NCBI GenBank assembly: GCA_034687125.1
Contig: JAQGBZ010000183.1
Span: forward strand, 1-64,000
DNA length: 64,000 bases
Source: Neelides folsomi
Taxonomy: Eukaryota > Arthropoda > Collembola > Neelipleona > Neelidae
Direction of reading: 5' to 3'
In this document: piece by piece, positions 1-10,900 of the stretch
How positions within the stretch are numbered: position 1 is the stretch's first letter
How the letters are laid out: each line of letters begins with the position of its first letter
The notes under the pieces: model-generated
Told to the model about the DNA's origin: nothing
The model's database searches: none
What the model saw: only the letters and a program-made list of their open reading frames with translations
Program-made: the position numbers and the translations under genes

Positions 1-2014
1 TGCACAAATAAGAAAACTGAAGCTGTTTGTGTCGCCTGTCAAACTCCAAATCCAGCCAATAAATCTGCTGTGACTCCTAAAAAAGACCAACAAGCCCCAT
101 TGGCCACACCATTCTCATTTGGATTCACGCAGAAAACAGAAGAGACAACAGGACCAGCACCACTACCAAACTTATTTGGAACTTCAACCATCCTCTCTAC
201 GCCTGGATTTGGAGAATTAGCAAAAAGTTCTCCATTTGGAAGCATTGGTAGCTCTGGGCCAATTGGTGGCAGCCCTTTTAAATTCACAACTGGATTCTTT
301 AATGCTGGGGCTCCCGTGTTTGGAGGTTCTTCTACTTCAAATGACAGTCCAAGTACCGAAAGAACAAGGACGACAAGCACTGATGAACATCCTGATGATT
401 TCGTCCCAAATGTTGAATTCCAACCTGTTATTCCCCTTCCTCCACTTGTGGAAGTGAAGAAGGGAGATGAAAATGAAAATTTGATTCATGAAGTAAGAGC
501 TAAAGTTCTTAGGTTCGACCCATTGCTTAAAGAATGGAAAGAACGGGGTGTTGGAAATATTAAAATTCTCCAAAGCAAAGACGATGAATTCAAGATTCGT
601 ATTGTGATGTGGAGAGAACAAGTTTTAAAATTGGCTTGTAATCACTATCTTGAAAAGGGTATGAAGGTTGACTTCTATCAGGGATCCGAAAAAGCAATTA
701 TGTGGACTGCCATTGATTTTGCGGAAGAAGGGCCAAAGAAAGAAATATTTGCTTGCAAATTCGGAAATGAAGAGAAGGTACATTGATAATATTATTTTAA
801 AATTCGAATCTTTTTTAATCTCTACAATTTTATTGAATATTAATTCATAATGTTATTGAATTTAATGTTTACTTATTAAAATTTTGTTTGTTTATTCATA
901 GACTAAAGAATTTAAGAATCATATGGAACGAATGATCAACTTCATTAACGGTAAATCCGAGGGAGCAAAAGTGGAAGACAAAAAGTCAGATCTCATAGCT
1001 AAAACTGAAAGACTTCAACTTCCACCCAATTTCTATGATTTCGAAGATGAGAAATTTACGCCATGTGTTGGATGTATTGGCTGTGATCCTGACGATTTTG
1101 ATTTTTCGCAATTTATTGGGCGAACCATCCCTGACTTTTCTTTAGAAGAGCCATCCGAATCAACCGAGGAATTTAGAGTTAATTATCTTTCACATGCACA
1201 ACAAGAAGATGAGGACGATGATGAACATGAACTCATGTTTGATAATGAAGCAAATTTCTTTATTCGAGAATATCAATTTGGAATTAGTAAGGAAAAATAT
1301 TCTAAATTATTTAATATCAATTTCTATTTTCTCTCTATCAATTTACATTATGAGTTGTAATTATATAATTACAATCGTCACAAATCGCAATTTTTTTTAA
1401 TTATTTTGTTTTTGCAGATTTTACTGACTTGGGTCCGGGAAATATCAAAATTATCTATGATGGAGATCAATTTTGTGCACGACTGATGTTCAATAATTTG
1501 GAAGGAGTTACGTTAATTGATCATTATATTGCCGCTGAAACTAATGTCACTGTAAGTTTTAATTAATAATATATTTTGCTAAATACATTTATACGTTCAA
1601 TTACGAATGTTGAAAAGTGTCATGGTAAGAAAAGCTGAGATTTAAATTGATTTTTTTCATTCCATTACAGTCCGCCGGTGATTTAACTTTTGAATGGGAC
1701 GGAGTTAATATGACTTTAGAAGGCAATATGTTCAAGAGCCGAATGAGAGTTGTCTTCCCAGACCAGCAAGCGTTTGATTCATTTTCTGCAGTAATGTCGG
1801 ATGTAAGACGATTTCCTTTATTATTATCATATTTACAATCGTAGTGTACTATGAATTAATTTGAATGGTTTTTTTATGAAATACTAAATAATGATTTTTA
1901 AAATATTTAATTGTAATAAAATATTTCTTATAGAGCGTCGATCTGGCGATGCAAGCAGGAGTTACTGAAGAGTTTCTTCTGGGACATGAAGACCATGAAG
2001 CGCAAGATGAGTAG
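1..2014 (+). CDS. RANBP2: RANBP2/NUP358, C-terminal part (5' end outside window)
   Basis: Nucleoporin of the cytoplasmic filaments of the nuclear pore that binds Ran-GTP. The visible part starts with the second half of a RanBP2-type zinc finger (CVACQTPNP), followed by FG motifs (PFSFGF, PNLFGT, SPFGS, PVFGG). A well-conserved Ran-binding domain (KEWKERGVGNIKIL, ACNHYL, MWTAIDFAEE) runs across the first intron. A second, more divergent Ran-binding domain (DLGPGNIKI, DHYIAAE, FEWDG) is spread over the later exons. Exons are about 1-777, 902-1286, 1418-1551, 1671-1802 and 1934-2014; phases agree at each junction and the last exon ends TAG. No cyclophilin domain follows, unlike the vertebrate protein and as in insect NUP358. 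Family assignment is secure; the divergence of the last domain is read by eye. Confidence 0.9.
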
Positions 2015-2867
2015 TGTGATTAACGATAAAAGTGATTATTGACTACCTATAATATAAATATTATGTGTTTATAATCTTAATAATGATTGTTTCAAGTTTC
2101 ATGAACCATGTATGTAATATAATTTGGTTTTCTTATTTGAGAATCAAACTTCTCAACTATTTACTTAATAATTGATTGCAGTTAAGCTAATATAAAGTAA
2201 TTTTTTGCCTTAAGTTATTCAATAACCATATAATAATATTTACTAAACCGACTACTTTATGTATTAAATATACAATACAATTATGTATTAATTATTATAT
2301 TAATATTAATTAGGTATAATAATAATAAATCAATATCACAAACTGAATTTTTATTTAATTTTAGGTATTAGGTATGCATACTTACATTGTATTGCATATA
2401 ATACTTATATGAATTTGGCGTATACGATTATATCGTTTTTTTAACATTTAATTATTAATTATGCAAATTTGCACTTGCATTATGCTATTGCATGCATATT
2501 TTGATACAATTAACTGGTTCCATCTATATTTGGAGGGGTTTTTGCAAAATGTATCAAAGCTACTTTTAGTGTTCTTTCCTTTGAGACACGCACGCACCAT
2601 GCACTCACTATAGTGTCAGTTTAGGCGGCATTTTGAATTCGGTTTTCTCGTTCTCAATTTTCCCAAACGTTCAAACATCAATCAAGGTCAAGGACGTCAA
2701 CTGATTCATTGTCGGTCTGATTCAATCCAACAATAACATCGTGAAGAGAGAAAGTTAGCGTGAGTAAGATGTTTTGAATTTATTTATTTCAATTGGCTGG
2801 TGGACGTGGTGGATAAAAAATTAACATTAACAGAATTAACATTATATCACAGGAAAACAAACTAAAA
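2015..2867. other. intergenic, AT-rich
   Basis: Spacer between RANBP2 and the next gene on the same strand. It is mostly AT-rich. A less AT-rich patch near 2570-2770 lies just upstream of the next start and may be its promoter or 5' leader. No gene or repeat family is recognisable. Confidence 0.5.
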
Positions 2868-3855
2868 ATGGAATGTGAAGCGCTAGAATCCTCTACTGTA
2901 AACATTGACATGAAGGATTATCTTAAGATGTTAATCAGCAATACTGACGAAAATTTCCTCCAGGGAATTGATACACGTAAGCACGTCTTATGAAAAGTCC
3001 AGGGCTTAATTTAAATGCCATCGAATAATCATTCATAATATCTCTTATTTATGAATTAAAAACAAGGTTTGATAGTAATTTACCATTCATACATACTTAA
3101 AAGATGAACAACATGATATAATTGAATCGATTGATTCTACATAGTTTTTGCTGGGGAAGCCAGAACATTCAAGTTTGATTCAGGCAAAAAAGTTTGGGCG
3201 GAAAGGGGGCTTGGCGTTATTTTCATTGTGAAATTGATATCAGAACCCTCTTGCCGTCTTGTTCAATGGAGATTTGAGACCAAAACGGTTGCAATCAATC
3301 ACTTCATCTTAAAAGACGTTGGGATCATACCAGTTCAAGCAAATGCAAATACTTATTGTTGGACTTCGATTGGAAAGGATTTTACAACCCCCTTTAAATA
3401 TGCTGCACGGTTTGAGGTAATTAAATTTAAAGATATTGCTATAATACCATATATGGTTATATAAATACAATACAATACTTATGATCCATTAATAATATAT
3501 AATTAATTAATATGAACAATCAATTTTAATATTTTAGCAGGAAGAAGTTGGCTTTTACTTCAAAGATGCCTTTGAAAAGTGTGCAAATATTGGTGGCATT
3601 AGCATGAAAGATTTGGTTGCAATGAAGAAAAGAAGCGAAGATTTGTACAAGTCTGCAGCTACAAAGGAAATTGAAGATTCGGAAATGGCTTTCGACTCGG
3701 AAGTAGACACGGAGGAAAACCAGGAAAGCTCAGAAGAAAATGCCGAGAAGCCTTCTGATCTGTATGAAGAAACAACTGATGAAGTTTTTCATGGACGAGA
3801 TATAAAAAAGAAAAAATCATTTTTCCGGAAAGTTTTTGGATGCTCGGTTTGCTAA
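2868..3855 (+). CDS. Small RanBP1-domain protein with a C-terminal CaaX-like box
   Basis: Three exons (2868-2976, 3145-3416, 3541-3855) give 231 residues with consistent phases. After a short N-terminus, residues about 37-150 read as a divergent Ran-binding domain: LFAGEARTFKFD, VWAERGLGVIFIVKL, AINHFILKDVG, CWTSIGKDF, AARFEEE match the family in order. The remainder is acidic (TEENQESSEENAE), then basic (KKKKSFFRK), ending GCSVC and stop. CSVC fits the prenylation pattern C-a-a-X, and Cys in the last position is tolerated by farnesyltransferase; the basic run before it is typical of membrane-targeted prenylated proteins. It lies about 850 bp from RANBP2 on the same strand and may descend from one of its Ran-binding domains. 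Ran binding and lipidation are inferences. Confidence 0.75.
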
Positions 3856-5423
3856 ATCCCCTTTTGGGCTTAATAATTTACACGTGAGTTGATTTAAAAG
3901 TGATTTATTTTACAAAGGGAATTAATTACTTATAACTATTTGGAAAAGAGTTTGGTTGATTTTTATAACAATTTGTTTGAATAATGAGAATTAAAAGAGA
4001 TGTTTGGTAAATACAAAGCTAGATCCACGTTTAATTATTTCAATGTGCTTTGATTCTTGTTCTAAACGCTTCTATTGATCACAAACCAAGTACCTGAATA
4101 TACCATGTATTTAATTTGACCTTTGCCAGTATTGGTATATTACATAGTTCATTGGACAAAAACTAAAGCTTTATAAGCTTTTAACTCTATGTACAAATAG
4201 ACAGAATCTATAAAGTTTATAAACAATAACTTATGTAGAATTAAAATGGCTCAACAATCAGATATGATCAATAATTCAATTAATAATGACTTGTGGTGCT
4301 GTGTAGTTTTGAAAGATACAGATGAATACACAACAAAACTTATAAGATAAAAAGCTACGAATTCTAAAAGATTTTTTTAAAATATTTCCCCTAATATTGT
4401 TCAGAACATTCAGAAACAAAGTTAAAAAAATCCAAAGAGGTAAAACAGTCCCATAACACTTATAAGATACATAAGGTAATCATGTAACATTCCAATATTC
4501 GTTTAGTCGCAATCTCGAAACTCATTCATAATGTTCACTTATATTTATAATATGGTATGGTATATGTAATTGTAATTGCTACAAGTCGATATCATAACGC
4601 ATATATTTATACGTATTCGCAAATACTTAATTAGAAGTACTTTGAGACAGTTTTAAATTGAAAAGTGGCAGAGAGTGCGGTGCTCCGACAATTTATACGA
4701 AATTATTCTATTTATATTGCATTATTCGTTACGTTGAACTAGGGTATAATATGTAGAGTATGTACTATATAATTATCAATATTAGAGTACCATTCAGAAG
4801 GATTCTGACAGATTACCCAATAATTAATTTCGGAACTTTGTATAAATTAAACAACAGTTAGAAATAACAGGATTAAATTACAAGTTTGTATAACTTGGTT
4901 TACTCGATTAGTCTTTTATAAAAATAACTTAAAAGACGCATTCCGTATTTGCAATTTTAATAGGTAGAAAATTATCGGAAATATTTACCTTGATGGCTAG
5001 TTAAACATATTGCTATAAAAACATTTCTTATTAACTACAATTAATTTCTTCTCTTATTGTTATAGTTTGTTAGTCAGCCAATAGTTTCAAGTTGTTCAAT
5101 GTTTCTACTATGTAAATAGGTACTACTCTACTTTTACCTAATAATGTCATTCATATAGTTATAATTTACTTATTATGTAGTAAAGGTTTCAATTATATTT
5201 ATCTTTAACCCCGATTAAAGTTTAAAATTGCTGTTACCTATTTACACAAATCAAGTACAAATAATGACTGAAAATAATTAAATACGGCCAATTATATCAT
5301 GCGTTTTTAAAGGGCATGAAATCCGTATTTATCTGGTTTTTTAATTAAAGCAAATAATGTTAAATATTTGACTTCAACCATAAAATTAATATCATAAAAG
5401 TCTAGCGGCATTTGACACTACGT
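3856..5423. other. intergenic, AT-rich, no gene seen
   Basis: About 1.57 kb of AT-rich sequence between two convergent genes, which probably holds both 3' UTRs. Stops are dense in all frames and no repeat family or RNA gene is recognisable. Confidence 0.5.
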
Positions 5424-6785
5424 TTATTGAATTTGCGCTATTATGGAATGAACTACTTTCCTAACTTGATCTGCAAACCACATGGGAAAAGAACAAACAG
5501 CCATCTGAAAATAAACAAATAGTTTGAAATTAATAAATTCTGTATATTATAATGCAGAGCAAAATAGGGATAAAAAATTAAAACTTACTTCACAGAAATG
5601 TTGAATGTACTCATGAAGTTCCCAGGGACCATGCCCCCCATTTAAGTAAAGAACGTAAGTGAATCCATCTTTGGCACGGCCAGCGATCGAATAGTAATAG
5701 GGAAGAAACTTGTGAACTCTAAAAGTAAAATCCATTTAAGAGAATACCTATGTGCTTAAGTATTAATACTTAAACGATTATTGTCCATTGTAATATAAGG
5801 GTATTAACTTACTTGAACCGATGCCTTTCATAAAAGCGAAGAGCAGGCTCGTTGGAAGTTAGCACATGGAGAAAGACTGCTTTGCATTGAAGGGTCGACA
5901 AATGGTTCAGAAGGCTTGAGAGTAGAAGGGAAGCAATACCTCGCCGCCTTTAAAAACACAAAATTGGTAATTAATTTAATAATATAGTTAATTATATGAA
6001 AATGACATTTTTAATTAAATGACAATTAACAAGTTGTTTACCTCTTTGTGTCAACGACGCCCAAGCTCAAAATATAAGCAGCTGAAAATTTCAGCTGTGA
6101 CTCGCACAGAATATCACGGTCCTCACGACTCAAATCTTTTCCATTTTTTAACTCTGCTACAATAAGTCCTATAAAATAAACGACAATTTCATTTATCTTA
6201 TAAAACGTCTAACTTATAACCAAGTAATGTTGTAATTGTGTAGCGATATTGAAATAATGTTTAATTATATAATTATTTAGATATTACTACATCCTTACCA
6301 ATGATTCTACCATCAAGTATTGCAGCGAGCGAGAAAAGATTTGTGTCCGAAGTTATCGATTCAAACCTTTAAAGCAATCATTATTTATTAATTTAAATTA
6401 AAAGTTAAAATAGCAATATTTGTAACATTGAAAGGTTAAAGCAATAAGCTTGCCATTTTGATGGGTACTCTACAGGAAACCATTCTTCGCATAATTCCTT
6501 TACAATATCATAATCCCCAGGGTTGAGAAATCTCAATTGAATTTGATTGTTATTCAATTTTGAAAATATTTCATTTTCATTTTGAATGATTCTCTCTCTT
6601 TCTTGGGCATACAAGTGTTGATTGTTGGCCAAATTTCCCGAGACATCTTCTTTGTTCGTTTTGAAGGAGAGAGGATTTGGAAGGAGAATTTCAGCAAAGT
6701 CTTTCTTGGATTCCTCTGGTTCCAGCGGAGAATAGTAAAAGTTTGACATTCTCCCCAACACACCACTTGTGCAAGACAGTAACAA
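5424..6785 (-). CDS. NAA60: N-alpha-acetyltransferase 60 (GNAT family), apparent frameshift in exon 3
   Basis: Golgi-associated N-terminal acetyltransferase acting on transmembrane proteins. Six exons (minus: 6785-6454, 6366-6299, 6169-6042, 5947-5813, 5718-5589, 5504-5424) match the family in order: IQLRFLNPGDYDIVKELC, WFPVEYPSKW, NLFSLAAILDGRIIG, AAYILSLGVV, the acetyl-CoA loop RRGIASLLL, LHVLTSNEPALRFYERHRF and KFLPYYYSIAGRAKDGFTYV. The start may be 6785 or 6749; the N-terminus is longer than in vertebrates. Intron 1 begins GCAAG, not GT, and splicing there restores Trp plus FESIT. Exon lengths sum to 874, one more than a multiple of three. Around 6116-6122 the frame shifts by one base between LSRE and RDIL, where the family reads straight through. 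This could be an assembly error, an allele or a decaying gene. Confidence 0.85.
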
Positions 6786-7940
6786 GGACTATTTTCCAAG
6801 GTTCACGCTCAAGTGAATCGTGTCTTCTCATATTTCAACTCACTCGTCAATAATGATGAAATTGCAAGATTATAAAATAAGCAATTAAAGTTAACTAAAG
6901 GAATGGAATAAGGCGCCGCGATACTTTCCGACAACATAAATGTCTAGACTTTTTAAATTCCTATCGATGAAATTTAAAACCACCAATATAATAAACTTTA
7001 CTGAAAGTACTCTGTTTACTGAAAGTTATACATTGAACACATAAATAGAGAGCCGAGGGCTTAAAGTTGTTTATAAAAAATTAATAAATATTAATATCAT
7101 TTCCAAATTTCGACAGTACTTTGTACTTTCTCGTGCGATTAAGGATCGGAGACACCACACTTTATAAAAGGTTCTTATAAAGTGTTAAAATTTCTAAATA
7201 TTTACTGTAAGTCAAACGGAGGGGTAAGTTATTAAGTACGGCGGTTACATAATAAATACAATTTAAAGTTTAAATCTTAAATTCTACATTTACCATCATT
7301 TAAAAGATGGTTAAACACGTATATTAACCATCGCAAATTATATAAACAAGTCATTCAAATGTCTCACTATTTCTCCTATATCCATTCATTTCAAGTTTTT
7401 CAAGGCATAGCCATTTCACGTGTTTAAAGGGCAAATGGGGTTAAATGCGAAATTTGGATTATTTCCTCCATTTGCCATCTAGCGTCGAGGGGGAGGACTT
7501 TATTGAGCGGCAGCAAATCAGAAGTCAGCATTCCTTTATGAAAATCTGTGAATCAAAACAGCCTTTGTCATTATAGGAGGAGAATGGGAAGATCTACGTA
7601 GAAACTCCGTTCAACTTTTTTCTCTTTTTACTTCCTATCTTCTCCTGTCGCACTTTACGGCACTTTCTTCAAAGTTCAAATTTGTAATACTTTGCTCAAC
7701 TTCCGACTTCTTAATCATGTCATTATTTAAATGTTCACAACAAATATTAACACTTAATTAATTTATTATTACTCTTATCCCATATTTATCGATTATCGAT
7801 CAGATATTAATTTATAATATTCTTTTTCGCCCATCATTGACACCACAATTATTATGTATTGATTAATTGTTTGATCGTTGTTTAAGCCTGAAGAAGTAAA
7901 TTAGGTCCCCAACGACGCTTGAGACGTCTGAGGGAAGAAA
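6786..7940. promoter_or_regulatory. Divergent intergenic region between NAA60 and the kinesin
   Basis: About 1.15 kb between two divergent starts, so it should hold both promoters. A short inverted repeat (ACACTTTATAA / TTATAAAGTGT, about 7158-7185) lies in the middle. The part near 7420-7700 is less AT-rich than its surroundings and sits upstream of the kinesin. No core promoter element can be assigned with confidence. Confidence 0.4.
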
Positions 7941-10900
7941 ATGTCTGGGATTATAAATAATACTCGGATAAATGTGGCCATTCGTATACGACCTCTTATT
8001 AAAAGAGAAATTGATGATAACGGTAAGGATTGTTAATTATTAAATTTTTATATTTTTATGTTTTATACGAGACATTTAAATATGGGCTTATAGTTTATAA
8101 TATATTTATAATTATAGTTGTTATTTTTATTAATTTTGCAGCGAACATTCATTGGGTGTCGAATGGTAATCATGTGAAGCAGATTGATCCTTTAACTCAA
8201 GAAGCTTCTACGGGGAGTTATAATTTTGACAACGTATTTGGAATATCTTCTCAAACTGATGAGATTTATAGTCGAATTGTTTCTCCGATTATATTGAAGG
8301 CATTTCAAGGCTTCAATGGAACCATATTTTGTTATGGCCAAACATCCTCAGGTATAACATTATTATTTTAAAAATATAGTTTTCACACAGCAATCAAAGC
8401 ATTAAATATTATTAAAATTATTTAAGTAATATAACATGATAAACTGATAGAAAATTGCATCATTAATGATATTTTTACTTTTATAGGAAAAACATATACC
8501 CTGTATGGCGATGAAGAAAGGAATCAACTTGGGTTTATTCATTTTATGTCCGACCAGCTCTTTGAGATTTCAAAAGATGGGAATTACATGATCAAGTAAT
8601 TTTGAAATAAATATAACTTGTAAATTCTATTGTTTTTTTCGTTATATAAAATGACTTCTAAATATAATAAATTCGATTTTTTAATTTTATAGAGTTGGGA
8701 TCTTGGAAATTTATAACGAACATCTAAGCGACATGCTCGAACCTAAGAATAAAGTTGAAATTAAAGAGATTGACGGAGTTGTGACACCTACAGGAATGAA
8801 AGAAATCCCATTGTTTTGCAAGGAAGATCTGGATAAATTAATTGTTGAGATAAATTCGAAGAGGATTGTTGGAGAAACGAACATGAATACTAAAAGTTCC
8901 AGGTCTCACACCATTGTAAGATTGACCATAGAAAAGGCTTCAACTCCTGTGGCGACGAAAGCATTCCTCAACCTTGTTGACCTTGCCGGCTCAGAAAAGG
9001 TCGGACAAAGTGGTGCTGAAGGACAAAGGTTCAAAGAAGGAATGAACATCAATGCTTCTCTGAGCGCCTTATCTAAAGTTTTCCACGAGTTAAGTCAGAT
9101 TGATAACAATTCCCACTGCGTGGGATCAACTTCTCCTCCACTCCAAGGAACAAGCTTCAGACAGTCATTTTCTATTGGATCTGAATCGCAGTCAATGAAA
9201 GCGCCCTTCAAAGCAAAGCCAAAGTCGAGGTTCGTTAATTTCCGAGACTCAAAATTGACGAGAATTCTTCAAAGCTCTCTTCAGGGAAATGCTTACATCA
9301 TCATGATTTGTAGCATAACACCGGCAAGCATCGATGAGACGAGCTCGACATTAAGGTTTAACACTATTGTTATTTATAGGTTATCTTATTATACATAAAT
9401 ATTAACGATTATTGGTTTACTACTCAAATAACATTTATTCGATATTTGGATTCAATATTTAATAATATGAATATTACATTAGATTTGCTAAACAAGCCAA
9501 GTCGATTAAGGTTGAACCCGAACTGAATATTCTTCCATTTAACAAGAGAAATAAAGAAGAATACGAAAAGATCATTGAAGAATTTAAAACACAACTCATT
9601 GTAATATTTACTGAAATTATCCTATTAGCTGATACTTCATAAAAAACTTGATTTGATAACAATATGTAATCTTACATAAGTATGAACATATTACTAATTT
9701 TTATTATAATGTATGATTTGTATGTTTGATTATAGGCTAAAGATGAAGAGAAAGGGGCTCTTCAACGGCGCCTTGAACATGTCATGCGATTCTGTGGAAG
9801 CAATGAAATAACTGAATTGGAAATGAAACCTCCAATTAACGTAATTTTTGCATTCGTTTTAGCATCCACATTTTCCCAACTTTAATCCCAAATTAAACGA
9901 ATCATATATTTATTCCATCAATTTAATAACTTTACAGAGACGGCAAACAGTTTGCGGAACAGAGTTAAGAAATGAAGGGAAGCATCCGAGTCAAATTGTT
10001 TTCAATCAAATGCCAAAGACTTTTGACATTTTTGACAAGCCGAAAGATAATAAAGCGGACATCAGCGGTCTTTTTGATACATCTGAAGAAGGAATTAGCG
10101 GCGAAAGTAAGTTTTTTAGAGAAAAACATTTATGTATGGTATAAGTATAAAGATTTAAAAGTTAATAATTTTTTTATTGTAGAATTTCAATCTCATTCCG
10201 ACACTATCAATTACTTTAGTCGTAAATGCGAATTTGTTGACTCTTCTGATGATTCTCTTGAAATTCCAAAAGAGAGTATTTTACCTGCTAAATCAAGTGG
10301 TACTGATAATAGGTAATTAATTTGTTTATTAAAATAATATTACATATTCAGAGTATAATTCTTTTCATTCCAGATTCCAATTTACATTATATTTCAAATA
10401 TGAAACGAAATTGATTAATTCGTTAACTATTTAAGGAAACGAGAAGGGGAAAATCTTAATGAAGGTCTGCCAGCAGTAAAAAAGTTCAAGCAAGAACCTG
10501 ATGAAACTCCTGTGAAAATTTTGAGGATCCAACGAGGCGTTCTTAGAGCCGAAGTCGAATATCAAGGAATTGAATATGAAGAATTGCGCAATTTTCATAA
10601 GATGGAATTGGTAAGAATTGATTTATTAAATTATTTTCTAACACAATTAGTATAATGGATTTAATTCAAAATTATTTATTTCATCTTTCATTTTTAGGAA
10701 GAAAAAAGCAAAGAAATCGAAGCATCCCAGCAATACAATAAAGAACTTGAAGACAACATATCAAAAGCATATTCAGAGATGCAAGAAATTAAAAAGTCAA
10801 TGGTTGAGCTTCAATCTCGTTTGAACGAAGATCAAGAAAAGTTCAAGGAACTTCAAAAGAATAAAGAATTCGAAGTTGACATCATGAACCAAGAAGTTCA

